DNA of 64,000 nucleotides from JAIVGV01 sp031425275 (GTDB taxonomy: Bacteria; Acidobacteriota; Blastocatellia; Pyrinomonadales; Pyrinomonadaceae). Below are positions 25,495 to 32,626 of the stretch, piece after piece. The translations under genes were made by a program, and so were the position numbers. Where the stretch lies: NCBI GenBank assembly GCA_031425275.1, contig JANPJA010000036.1:4782-68781 (forward strand). The letters are read 5' to 3'. Under the pieces are notes generated by a model. That model was not told where the DNA came from. It saw nothing but the letters and a program-made list of their open reading frames with translations, and made no database searches. The number at the start of each line of letters is the position of its first letter. The first letter of the stretch is position 1.

Positions 25495-25737
25495 TTGGAA
25501 GAGAAGCCAGTGGTAGAGAAGCCAGTGGTAGAGAAGCCGGTGGAAGAGAAGCCGGTGGAAGAGAGGCGCAACAGCGGGCTCAACGTCGCGCTGTTTCTCG
25601 TCGCGATGGCGTCGTTCGCCGCGGCCATCATCGGGCTGCTGACGCGGCCGGAGGCCGGCTGGCCGCGCGGCGCGTTCGCGCTCGGCATGGTCTTAAACAT
25701 CATCGGCCTGTTGTTCAGGAGACGCGCGAGCCGCTGA
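25495..25737 (+). CDS. Small two-helix membrane protein with VEKP repeats
   Basis: 80 residues from TTG 25495, which has GGAAGGGGAG about 8 bases upstream. Another TTG at 25465 overlaps the previous stop (ATTGA). The N-terminal part consists of four EKPV repeats (residues about 3-20) encoded by near-identical 15/12-base units. It is followed by two membrane helices (NVALFLVAMASFAAAIIGLL and AFALGMVLNIIGLLF) separated by a Pro-Gly turn, ending in RRRASR. Transcriptionally coupled to the heptose kinase. Unknown function; the repeats could form an extended cytoplasmic tether. Confidence 0.65.
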   Translation: MEEKPVVEKPVVEKPVEEKPVEERRNSGLNVALFLVAMASFAAAIIGLLTRPEAGWPRGAFALGMVLNIIGLLFRRRASR

Positions 25738-25823
25738 CGCCGCGACGACGCCCGACGATAAACTTTTTCGCGCGCGGCCGGGGCGCGAACTTCACGCTTG
25801 ATGAGTCGATAAAGAGGACGCCG

Positions 25824-27785
25824 TTGAAAGAACGAAAGCCGAAACTTCGCGCCGCGCTGCTCGCGTCCGCGTTCTTCTTGCTCCAACCGCTCGCGCTCTT
25901 GCTCCAACCGCTCGCGCCCGCGCGCGTCTCGGCGCAATCGCCGCAACGCGACCGCAAAGTAGCTGCCCCCGCGCCAAGCACCCCGCAGCCCGGCGCGACG
26001 CCGGCCGCACCGACGGCACAGCCGACCCCGCCGACGCCAGCTTCGCCGACGCCGCAAGTCTCTCCGACGCCCGTCCCGACGCCGGGGCCGCGCACGCTCG
26101 AAGTCCTGCGCGCGCGCATCGCGGAGGTGCTCGCGCGGCCCGAACTCGCGCCCGCACACTTCGGCATCCGCGTCGTCTCGCTCGACACGGGCGCGGTCTT
26201 GTTCGAGGAGAACGCCGGGAAACTTTTGATGCCCGCGTCGAACATGAAAATCTACACGGTCGCCGCCGCGCTCGACCGGCTCGGCCCCGATTTCCGTTTC
26301 GTCACGTCGGTTTACGCCGCCGAGCGCGCGGACGCGAAGGGACGCTTGAAAGGCGACCTGACGATCTACGGCCGCGGCGACCCGACCTACGCCGCGCGCT
26401 TCGCGGGCGAGGGCGACTACTTCAAAGGCGTCGAGGAACTGGCCGCGTCAGTGGTCGCGGCGGGCGTCCGCCGGGTCGAGGGCGACCTCGTCGGCGACGA
26501 GAGTTATTTTGACGGCCCCGCCATCGGCTACGGCTGGGAGTGGGACGACCTGCAATGGTATTACGGCGCGCCCATCTCGGCCCTGACGGTCAACGACAAC
26601 GCCGTCGATGTCATCGTCAAACCGGGCGCGAGCGTGGGAGCGGCGGCCGTCGTCACGACCGGCCCGGCCTTCCTCGGCTTCCCCACCGTCTTCGGCGGCG
26701 CGGGCGCGGACGATTCTGTCGCCGCGCGCACGACCGCGCCGCTCGCCGTCCTCAACCGCGCGACCACCTCCGCGCGCGGGACGCGGCGCGAGATCACCAT
26801 GCGGCGACCGCTCGGACAGCCTTACGTCGAGGTGACGGGCCGCATCCCCATCGACGACGCGGGCGACACGGTGAGCGTCACCACGCCGCGCCCCGCGCTG
26901 ATGTTCGTCTCGATGCTGCGCGCCGCGCTCGAACGACGCGGCGTCCAGATCAAGGGGCGCACGCTCTCAATCGACGCCCACGCGCGCGAAACGTCGGGTC
27001 GGCCCTTCGACGCGGCGCGGCTCATCGAGGTCGCGCGACGCGAGTCCGCGCCCTTCTCCGAGATCGCCGCGAAGACGATGAAGCCGAGCCAGAATCTCTA
27101 CACCGAGTTGATCCTGCGCACGCTCGGCGAGCAATCGCAGCAGCCGGCCGCGACGACAGGACAGGCGGGAGTGGCTGCGGCGCAGGCGAGCGCGACGGGT
27201 CAGGCGAGCGCGACGGGACAACCCGCCGTGCCGGGGCAAACGACGGCGCAGCCGCAGTCGTCGCCCGCGCAACCTTCGACGACTCCCGCGCGGCCGCCCG
27301 CGAGCGCGGTGGCTGGTCACTCCGCCGTCCGGCAATTCTTGCGCGAGGCGGGCGTCTCGCACGTCGAACACCTCTCGCTCGTGGACGGGTCGGGACTCGC
27401 GCGGCAGAACTTGATCACGGCCGAGGCGACGGTGGAACTTCTCACCTACATGAGCCGCCACCGCCACGCGCAGGTCTGGCTCGACGCGCAGCCCATCGCG
27501 GGCGTGGACGGGACGCTGCGCGGCCGTCTGCGCGGCACGTCGGCGGCCGGGAATTTGCGCGCCAAGACCGGCACCATCGCCAACGTCTCGGGCCTCTCCG
27601 GCTACGTCACCACGGCCGCGGGCGAGCGGCTCGCCTTCTCCATGCTCGTCAACCACTACACCGACGAGCGGACGCCGCGCACCAGCTTCCTCGACTCAAT
27701 CGCCTCGCTGCTCGCCTCTTTCGCGGGCCGCTCAACGGTTGTGACGGGTGAACCGTCAACCGTGACAGGTAAGACTGTGCCTTAA
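25824..27785 (+). CDS. dacB: D-alanyl-D-alanine carboxypeptidase/endopeptidase, PBP4 (DacB) family
   Basis: 653 residues with a TTG start after AGAGG. Signal peptide (1-37) and a Pro/Thr-rich linker (45-90). Peptidase S13 core: MPASNMKIYT gives the Ser139-x-x-Lys142 acylation motif; SLVDGSGLARQNL is the position of the SxN region; AKTGTIANVSGLSGYV contains the KTG triad. The long inserted domain typical of PBP4 follows the SxxK motif. A Gln/Ala/Thr-rich low-complexity insertion (about 435-505) is unusual. It trims or hydrolyses peptidoglycan cross-links in the periplasm. The last residues (TGEPSTVTGKTVP) are encoded by an intergenic-type repeat that has entered the gene end. Confidence 0.92.
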   Translation: MKERKPKLRAALLASAFFLLQPLALLLQPLAPARVSAQSPQRDRKVAAPAPSTPQPGATPAAPTAQPTPPTPASPTPQVSPTPVPTPGPRTLEVLRARIAEVLARPELAPAHFGIRVVSLDTGAVLFEENAGKLLMPASNMKIYTVAAALDRLGPDFRFVTSVYAAERADAKGRLKGDLTIYGRGDPTYAARFAGEGDYFKGVEELAASVVAAGVRRVEGDLVGDESYFDGPAIGYGWEWDDLQWYYGAPISALTVNDNAVDVIVKPGASVGAAAVVTTGPAFLGFPTVFGGAGADDSVAARTTAPLAVLNRATTSARGTRREITMRRPLGQPYVEVTGRIPIDDAGDTVSVTTPRPALMFVSMLRAALERRGVQIKGRTLSIDAHARETSGRPFDAARLIEVARRESAPFSEIAAKTMKPSQNLYTELILRTLGEQSQQPAATTGQAGVAAAQASATGQASATGQPAVPGQTTAQPQSSPAQPSTTPARPPASAVAGHSAVRQFLREAGVSHVEHLSLVDGSGLARQNLITAEATVELLTYMSRHRHAQVWLDAQPIAGVDGTLRGRLRGTSAAGNLRAKTGTIANVSGLSGYVTTAAGERLAFSMLVNHYTDERTPRTSFLDSIASLLASFAGRSTVVTGEPSTVTGKTVP

Positions 27786-27842
27786 CTTGTCGCCCGTCAC
27801 GATTCACGGCTCTTTCCTGTCACCCGTCACGGTTGACCCGTC
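27740..27842. repeat. Fold-back repeat, GTGACAGGTGA / TCACCCGTCACGG family
   Basis: TGACGGGTGAACCGTCAACC in the 3' end of dacB pairs with GTCACCCGTCACGGTTGACC just before dapF. The same family is at 49191-49306 and 53588-53697. Confidence 0.8.
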
Positions 27843-27852
27843 CCGGCTTTTT

Positions 27853-28737
27853 ATGCGCTTTATTAAACTCCACGGCTACGGCAACGATTACCTCGTCTTT
27901 CAGGAGGATGACTTGCGTGCCGCCGAAGACTTGGCCGGGCTCGCGCGGCGCTTGTGCGACCGGCACTTCGGCGCGGGGTCGGACGGCGTCGCGGTCATCG
28001 GGCACGTAGGGGAAGCGGGCGAGGCGGGCGAGGCCGACTTTCATGTGCGCATCTTCAACCCGGACGGGAGCGAGGCGGCGATGTCCGGCAACGGCACGCG
28101 CTGCGCCGCCGCCGCGCTCGTCCACGAACGAATCTGGACGCGGCCCGAACTCCGCCTCTCGACGCGCTCAGGCGTCAAACTCTACCGGGTGCTCGAAGCC
28201 GACGAGGCGCGGGGCCGCTACCGCTTCGCCGCCGAGATCGGCCGGCCGCGTTTCGAGAGCGGGGCCGTGCCGTTTCGGACGGACGAACCGCTCGCGCGTG
28301 TCGTCTCGCACCCGCTCGAAGTCGCGCCGGGCGAGACGGTCGAAGTCACTGCCCTTGAGATGTGCAACCCGAACTGCTGCCTGTTCGTCGAGGATTTCGA
28401 CGCACTCGACTGGCGGCGGCTCGGGCGGCTCATCGAGTCGCACCCGCGCTTCCCCGCGCGCACCAACGTCGAGTTCGTCCGCGTCGTCTCGCCTGAGCGC
28501 ATCGAGGTGCGCGTCTGGGAACGAGGCGTCGGCGAGACGCTGTCGTCGGGCACGGGGGCCTCAGCCGCGACCGTCGCCGCCTGCCTCAACGGATTGACCG
28601 GCCGCCGCGTCACGGTCGAAACGCCGGGCGGCACGCTCGCCGTCGAGTGGCGCGAAGAGGATGACGAGATCGTCCTGACGGGCGAGGCCGAGGTCGTCTA
28701 TCGCGGGGAGTGGTTGAACGGCAACGATGAACGATGA
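27853..28737 (+). CDS. dapF: Diaminopimelate epimerase-family protein with Cys-to-Ser change at the second active-site position
   Basis: 294 residues from ATG 27853 (MRFIKLHGYGNDYLVF). The family converts LL- to meso-diaminopimelate for lysine and peptidoglycan using two cysteines. Cys84 is present (SGNGTRCAAAAL). The second site, normally ACGTG, reads SSGTG, so the second cysteine is Ser232. The usual MGNPH segment reads MCNPN (170-174), with the conserved His replaced by Asn. The DapF fold is otherwise complete (SGNG, GVGETL, and the strand TVETPGGTLAVEW). It may be a divergent epimerase lineage or another PLP-independent isomerase/dehydratase. It is downstream of dacB in the same direction. 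The NDER end is made by the ACGATGA repeat. Confidence 0.85.
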   Translation: MRFIKLHGYGNDYLVFQEDDLRAAEDLAGLARRLCDRHFGAGSDGVAVIGHVGEAGEAGEADFHVRIFNPDGSEAAMSGNGTRCAAAALVHERIWTRPELRLSTRSGVKLYRVLEADEARGRYRFAAEIGRPRFESGAVPFRTDEPLARVVSHPLEVAPGETVEVTALEMCNPNCCLFVEDFDALDWRRLGRLIESHPRFPARTNVEFVRVVSPERIEVRVWERGVGETLSSGTGASAATVAACLNGLTGRRVTVETPGGTLAVEWREEDDEIVLTGEAEVVYRGEWLNGNDER

Positions 28738-28773
28738 ACGATGAACGATGAACGATGAACGATGAACGATGAA
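28723..28773. repeat. Tandem ACGATGA heptamer, about 7 copies
   Basis: A 7-base unit repeats without spacers from the last codons of dapF into the spacer; the TGA stop of dapF is one of the repeat's own TGAs. Related units form fold-backs at 32534-32615 and 47933-48025. Confidence 0.85.
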
Positions 28774-28847
28774 ACGGGGGCGCGCGGCGGGGCGCTCCTG
28801 ATGGCGCGGCAGGGCGTTTCGGGCTTTCCGAGGGCTGGACTCAGGTG

Positions 28848-29040
28848 GCTATCCGTGATAGCTTTCTTTCCGGGACAAGCGGGTTATCGCTTGTCTTTTC
28901 TTTTAGTTCGCGTCTTTCCACCGTTGGCGCAACAAGGTGTGGGCCCCACTCCGACTGACAGATTTGTTGGTAGCTCCTAGAGCCGGAGGTCGAGTCTCTT
29001 GTCGGGACTCGCGCGCCAGAGTTGGAAGCCCCTGTTAATC
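28848..29040 (+). promoter_or_regulatory. Structured leader upstream of the 3D-domain gene
   Basis: The 290-base gap before the cell-wall gene contains several perfect short stems: GCTATC/GATAGC (28848-28862), an intrinsic-terminator-like stem (28874-28904), a GTGG/CCAC stem near 28939, GCTC/GAGC near 28972 and GAGTC/GACTC near 28993. A terminator placed inside a long leader of a cell-wall gene is what an attenuator or riboswitch looks like. I could not match a known consensus (c-di-AMP, c-di-GMP-I), so no class is assigned. Confidence 0.4.
28874..28904 (+). terminator. Intrinsic terminator or attenuator in the 3D-gene leader
   Basis: GACAAGCG / CGCTTGTC perfect 8-bp stem, 6-base loop, followed directly by TTTTCTTTT. 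It could end the dapF transcript or act as a conditional terminator for the downstream gene. Confidence 0.65.
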
Positions 29041-29062
29041 GGAAAAGGAGAACCGATATTGA

Positions 29063-29671
29063 ATGGCTAAAACCCTATTCGGAGGGAGCGCAGTTTTGAC
29101 GGGCGCGCTCCTGTTCGCCGCGTTGACCTTTAACGCCAGCCCGTCAGTCGCAGAACATCTCGCCGCAGACAAACAGCCCAATCAACCCCGGCAGACGACG
29201 AAAACGACCGGCACCAGCCTGCCCGGCGAAACCGCCTCAGTCGCGGCCGTCCCGGCCTCCCCCGCGTCGGGGGCCGAAGCGGCCAAACCGGCCGCGCCGG
29301 CGACCCCGGCCGCGCCAGCCGCCCCCACCACCCCAGCCACTAGAGCGGCCGAGGCCGTAGCCGCGCAGAAGTACACGGCGACCGCCTACGCTTTGCGCGG
29401 CCGCACGGCGAGCGGAGCCGGAGTCCGTCGCGGAATTATCGCGGCCGACCGGCGCGTGCTGCCGCTCGGCTCGCGCGTCCGGCTCGAAGCCGGGGCGTAT
29501 AGCGGCGAGTACCTCGTCGCGGATCGCGGCGGGGCCATCCGCGGACGGATCATCGACATCTGGATGCCTTCGACGCACGAGGCCGTGCGCTTCGGCCGCC
29601 GCCCCGTCAAACTCACAGTCCTCAGCTACGGCGCGAAGCCCGCGAGCCGGGCCGCTAAAGCGCGACGCTAA
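29063..29671 (+). CDS. Secreted 3D-domain (double-psi barrel) cell-wall protein
   Basis: 202 residues, AGGAG 11 bases before ATG 29063. Signal peptide (about 1-30), then an Ala/Pro/Thr-rich linker to about 108. The 3D domain follows (about 112-195): YTATAYALRGRTASG, AADRRVLPLGSRVRL, VADRGGAIRGRIIDIW with the three conserved aspartates of the 'Asp-Asp-Asp' barrel. Such domains are lytic-transglycosylase-like (MltA/RlpA relatives) and act on peptidoglycan in the periplasm. It is preceded by a structured leader and followed by a strong terminator, so it is probably monocistronic. Confidence 0.87.
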   Translation: MAKTLFGGSAVLTGALLFAALTFNASPSVAEHLAADKQPNQPRQTTKTTGTSLPGETASVAAVPASPASGAEAAKPAAPATPAAPAAPTTPATRAAEAVAAQKYTATAYALRGRTASGAGVRRGIIAADRRVLPLGSRVRLEAGAYSGEYLVADRGGAIRGRIIDIWMPSTHEAVRFGRRPVKLTVLSYGAKPASRAAKARR

Positions 29672-29690
29672 CGAACGCGTGATTTGCCGA

Positions 29691-29730
29691 AAAAGGCCGC
29701 CGACTTTGAAAGTCGGCGGCCTTTTTTCTT
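29691..29730 (+). terminator. Strong intrinsic terminator after the 3D gene
   Basis: A 15-bp perfect stem (29691-29705 with 29711-29725), 5-base loop, followed by TTTTTTCTT. Confidence 0.92.
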
Positions 29731-29824
29731 CGCCAACTCCTGCTTTTCCCGCCGCGAGCCTGACGTTTTTCTCGGCACTTGAGCTAAAATGCCCGGAAAG
29801 TTCCGCGCGCTTTAACGAGGGGGA

Positions 29825-30976
29825 ATGGCCAAGTCCACGCCGGCCGCAAGAAGGCTCACCCGCCGGGATGAGCCCGTCGCCGCGCGGTCTGGCCTGCATA
29901 GTCAGCCGATGAGTATCCAAACATTTGAGAGCGAGATTCCGCGGCCCGAGCCGCTGGTCGAAGTCTGGCGCGGCCCGGTAGTCGAGTCGCGTCACCGTGG
30001 GCACGTCGTCGCGGTTGACGGCCGTGGCCGCGTGGTCGCGCGTCTCGGCGAGCCGGAGACGGTGACGTACCTGCGCTCTTCGGCCAAGCCGCATCAGGCC
30101 GTGCCGCTCGTCGCCTCGGGCGCGGCCGACCGCTTCCGGTTCACGCCGCCCGAACTCGCCGTCGCCTGCGGCTCACACAGCGGCGAGCCGCTCCACGAGG
30201 CGACGGTCGCCGGGATGCTCCGCAAGATCGGACTCGCGGAGTCAGCCCTCAAATGCGGGTCTCACGAACCGTTTAGCCGCGAGGCCGCGGGGCAACTGCG
30301 TTGTGAAAACTCACCGCCCCGCGTCCTCCAGAACAACTGTTCGGGCAAGCACGCCGGGATGCTCGCGCTCGCCCTCCACCTCGGCGCGCCGACCGACAAT
30401 TACGATCACCCGGACAACCCCGTCCAAGAGGCCATCCTCCGCGCGGTCGCGGAGTTCTCCGGTATTGGGGCCGACCGGATTGACCGCGCCACCGACGGCT
30501 GCGGCGTGCCGGTCTTCGCCATGCCGGTGCGCGCGATGGCTCTGATGTACGCGCGACTCGTCGCCCCGCCCGACGAGTTCGACTCTGAGACGACCGGGGC
30601 CTGCGCGCGACTGGTCGCGGCCATGACGGGGTCGCCGGAGATGGTCGGCGGCACGCGCGAGCGGCTCGACACGGAGATGATGCGGGCCACGGGCGGGCGC
30701 GTCATCTCGAAGGTCGGGGCCGAAGGGGTCTATACGGTCGGCGTGTCGCCCTGCGAGCTTTGGCCGGACGGTCTCGGCCTCGCCCTCAAGATGGAGGACG
30801 GCGAGGATCGACGCGCGCGGCCCACGGTCGTCATCGAATCGCTGCGCCAACTCGGCGCGCTCACGGAAGAAGCACTCTCCGCGCTCGCCCCCTATGCCAC
30901 CTTCCCCCTCCACAACCATCGCGGCGACACGGTCGGACAAGTGCGGGCCAAGTTCGAACTGGAAAGAATTTTGTGA
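29825..30976 (+). CDS. L-asparaginase II family (Rhizobium etli type) protein
   Basis: 383 residues from ATG 29825, with GAGGGGGA immediately upstream; ATG 29909 (MSIQTFESE) would also fit and starts nearer the family's first conserved block, PLVEVWRGPVVESRHRGHV. Conserved blocks: RSSAKPHQAVPL (about 84-95; catalytic Ser-Lys), ACGSHSGEP, NNCSGKHAGML (about 174-184), TDGCGVPVFAMP and GRVISKVGAEGVY. It would hydrolyse asparagine to aspartate and ammonia in the cytoplasm. This family is unrelated to the E. coli AnsB fold and has its own Ser/Lys active site with a zinc-binding Cys/His pair. Stands alone. Confidence 0.93.
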   Translation: MAKSTPAARRLTRRDEPVAARSGLHSQPMSIQTFESEIPRPEPLVEVWRGPVVESRHRGHVVAVDGRGRVVARLGEPETVTYLRSSAKPHQAVPLVASGAADRFRFTPPELAVACGSHSGEPLHEATVAGMLRKIGLAESALKCGSHEPFSREAAGQLRCENSPPRVLQNNCSGKHAGMLALALHLGAPTDNYDHPDNPVQEAILRAVAEFSGIGADRIDRATDGCGVPVFAMPVRAMALMYARLVAPPDEFDSETTGACARLVAAMTGSPEMVGGTRERLDTEMMRATGGRVISKVGAEGVYTVGVSPCELWPDGLGLALKMEDGEDRRARPTVVIESLRQLGALTEEALSALAPYATFPLHNHRGDTVGQVRAKFELERIL

Positions 30977-31380
30977 GCAGTGCGGGTGAGTAGCCTGTAA
31001 GCCTTGTACGAATAAGCCTTCATACGAATTATATTAATTCACCCGTACACTACTTGAGTACGAAAAACGTGCGATTTGGTAGGATCGAGATAGCACAAGC
31101 CTCGTCAACTCCGCGGTTCAAATTGGGGGGAGGCGCGATTTTACTGAACGAAAAATATTGTTCGGCAAAGCCTTCCCGTCTCGCGCTTTATGGCATGGCC
31201 GTTGCAAAAGTTAGAATCAGATAAAATTGATAAAACGGTAGATAGTGATATCGGGTCAGGCTCGGAGACGGCAGTGAGTAAAGGCTTTGGGGGAGGTCTT
31301 TTCTCACTCTTCGGCGGACGGCGGCTCTTTCGGGGGAACGGGGCTGTCGCCGGCCAGCGGTCGAAGAGCAAACAATTGCT

Positions 31381-31438
31381 GGGTTGCTGATTGTTTCTGT
31401 GGTGCTTTGGGGGAACGCCACGGGTAGGTCAGCAACCC
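31381..31438 (+). ncRNA. Candidate structured RNA element
   Basis: GGGTTGCTGA (31381-31390) pairs with TCAGCAACCC (31429-31438). Inside, GTGGTG can pair with CGCCAC. It ends 33 bases before a strong intrinsic terminator. No RNase P, tmRNA, 6S or SRP signature was recognised. Confidence 0.3.
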
Positions 31439-31471
31439 GCAATAGTCTTAACCTGACACGGTGGGTGTTAG

Positions 31472-31533
31472 AAAACGAAGAGGGGCGGCGAGTTTGTTGG
31501 GGGACGACTCGCCGCCTCTCTTCGTTTTTTTTT
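31472..31533 (+). terminator. Orphan strong intrinsic terminator
   Basis: A stem of about 22 bp with one G-U wobble (31472-31492 with 31507-31528), rich in GC and followed by a run of nine T (31525-31533) on the + strand. Confidence 0.88.
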
Positions 31534-31593
31534 GTGCCCGACGCTTTGAGGCCCGCTGTCTCCGGCCCTCACTCTTAAACTCACCGCATGAAG

Positions 31594-32400
31594 TTATTTC
31601 CCGGCCCGCCCTAATAAGTCGGATGTGTGGTCGTCGAGGTTCAGTCGCATCATGCCCCCGGCATCCGAATAACTCTCGGTGAGCGCGGACTGGGCGCGGC
31701 GGCGGCGGAAGATGACTGCGCCGAGGAGTCCGCCGATGCCGAGGCAGGCGACGATGGCCAGCCCCGCCGCCTTAACGGTGTTGACGATGACGCTGGCCGA
31801 CATGTCGATCCAGCGGCGGTTATGTTTCTCGAAGCGATACGGGTCTTCGCCCAGCCAGCGCACCGTTTTCTCATACCTCACCTGACCGGCCAAACGCTCT
31901 GCCGCCTCTACGTCCACCGCCCCAAAGACAAACACCGAATAATTACCGACGCGCCGATAGACCGACGGGACGAGCGTGCCCGCGCCGCGCAACTCTTCGA
32001 TGCGGCGCTTAATGGAGGCGTCGGCGTCGGACGCGATCTGCGGCGTCAGGAATTCGACGATGACGAGTCGGCCCGCCGCTCCGTAGTCGGCCGTGGCGGC
32101 TTCCGTTCCGCCGTCGAACGGGACGACTTCGAGCACGGGTTGGCCGGGAACCGCCCCTTGCAGCGCGGGCAAATCCAACGCATACACGGCGCGGCCCTGT
32201 GCCGTCTCCCACTCCGGGAGGTGGCGGACGAGGATCGGAGGGCCTTCGTCCGAGGCCGCGGCGACACTCCCGGAGCGTGCGGCACCGGCGTCCGCCGGCC
32301 GGGCGGAGGGAACTACTTCTTGCGCGCCCGCGTCGAAAGCTAAAACCAGCAGCAGCAGCGCGGCTGGCGCGAGGTGTCGTGTGGAGAATAGAACGCGCAT
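31594..32400 (-). CDS. Exported single-pass membrane protein, unknown function
   Basis: 268 residues from ATG 32400, with AAGGA about 6 bases upstream. Signal peptide (VLFSTRHLAPAALLLLVLAF). An extracytoplasmic region of about 170 residues has strands such as GRLVIVEFLTPQIASDADASI and NYSVFVFGAVDVEAAERL that resemble a ferredoxin-like/DUF6599-type fold. A C-terminal membrane helix follows (KAAGLAIVACLGIGGLLGAVIF), then RRRR and a cytoplasmic tail ending DDHTSDLLGRAGK. I do not recognise a specific function. The motif VRYEKTVRWLGEDP precedes the helix. Probably an acidobacterial lineage protein. Confidence 0.75.
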   Translation of the reverse strand: MRVLFSTRHLAPAALLLLVLAFDAGAQEVVPSARPADAGAARSGSVAAASDEGPPILVRHLPEWETAQGRAVYALDLPALQGAVPGQPVLEVVPFDGGTEAATADYGAAGRLVIVEFLTPQIASDADASIKRRIEELRGAGTLVPSVYRRVGNYSVFVFGAVDVEAAERLAGQVRYEKTVRWLGEDPYRFEKHNRRWIDMSASVIVNTVKAAGLAIVACLGIGGLLGAVIFRRRRAQSALTESYSDAGGMMRLNLDDHTSDLLGRAGK

Positions 32401-32533
32401 AATAATCCTTCGCGCCGGGCGACGAGAATACAAGCGGCGACGGGAAATTAAGATGTCCGCCGGGGTCGGGTCGTTGTGCGAGTTAATAGTAACCGCGCGG
32501 GCCGGTTTAGTTCCAGCGGCGCTCGTCTAAATG

Positions 32534-32615
32534 ATGGACGATGAGGGCGGAACGATGAAGGCGTGATCACTCGACTTGAATGATCACGCCTTCACAGTTC
32601 CGCCTTCATCGTTCC
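32534..32615. repeat. Fold-back repeat of the ACGATGA family
   Basis: Inner 14-bp perfect stem (32556-32569 with 32581-32594) extended by an 8-bp outer stem (32546-32553 with 32597-32604), flanked by GATGGACGATGAG and CTTCATCGTTC copies. It lies between two minus-strand genes and may also end transcription. Confidence 0.8.
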
Positions 32616-32626
32616 GGCTTGTCGTT

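Larger units (their letters stand above)
30977..31593. other. 617-base gene-free stretch, more AT-rich, possible non-coding RNA
   Basis: No convincing protein frame is seen on either strand. The first 250 bases are notably AT-rich. A hairpin with 10-bp closing stem lies at 31381-31438 and a strong terminator at 31472-31533. The nearest + gene stops at 30976, about 500 bases earlier, so the terminator may belong to an unannotated RNA transcribed from this region. Confidence 0.45.

Noticed and set aside
28955..29012. tRNA-like text (TTGGTAGCTC ... GGTCGAGTCTC)
   Set aside because: The two parts are too close together for a tRNA, no acceptor stem can be formed, and there is no CCA-side pairing.
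31141..31390. Open frames of 66-84 aa on both strands in the gene-free stretch
   Set aside because: They have no ribosome-binding site, irregular codon use and overlap each other and the predicted hairpin; they do not look like proteins.
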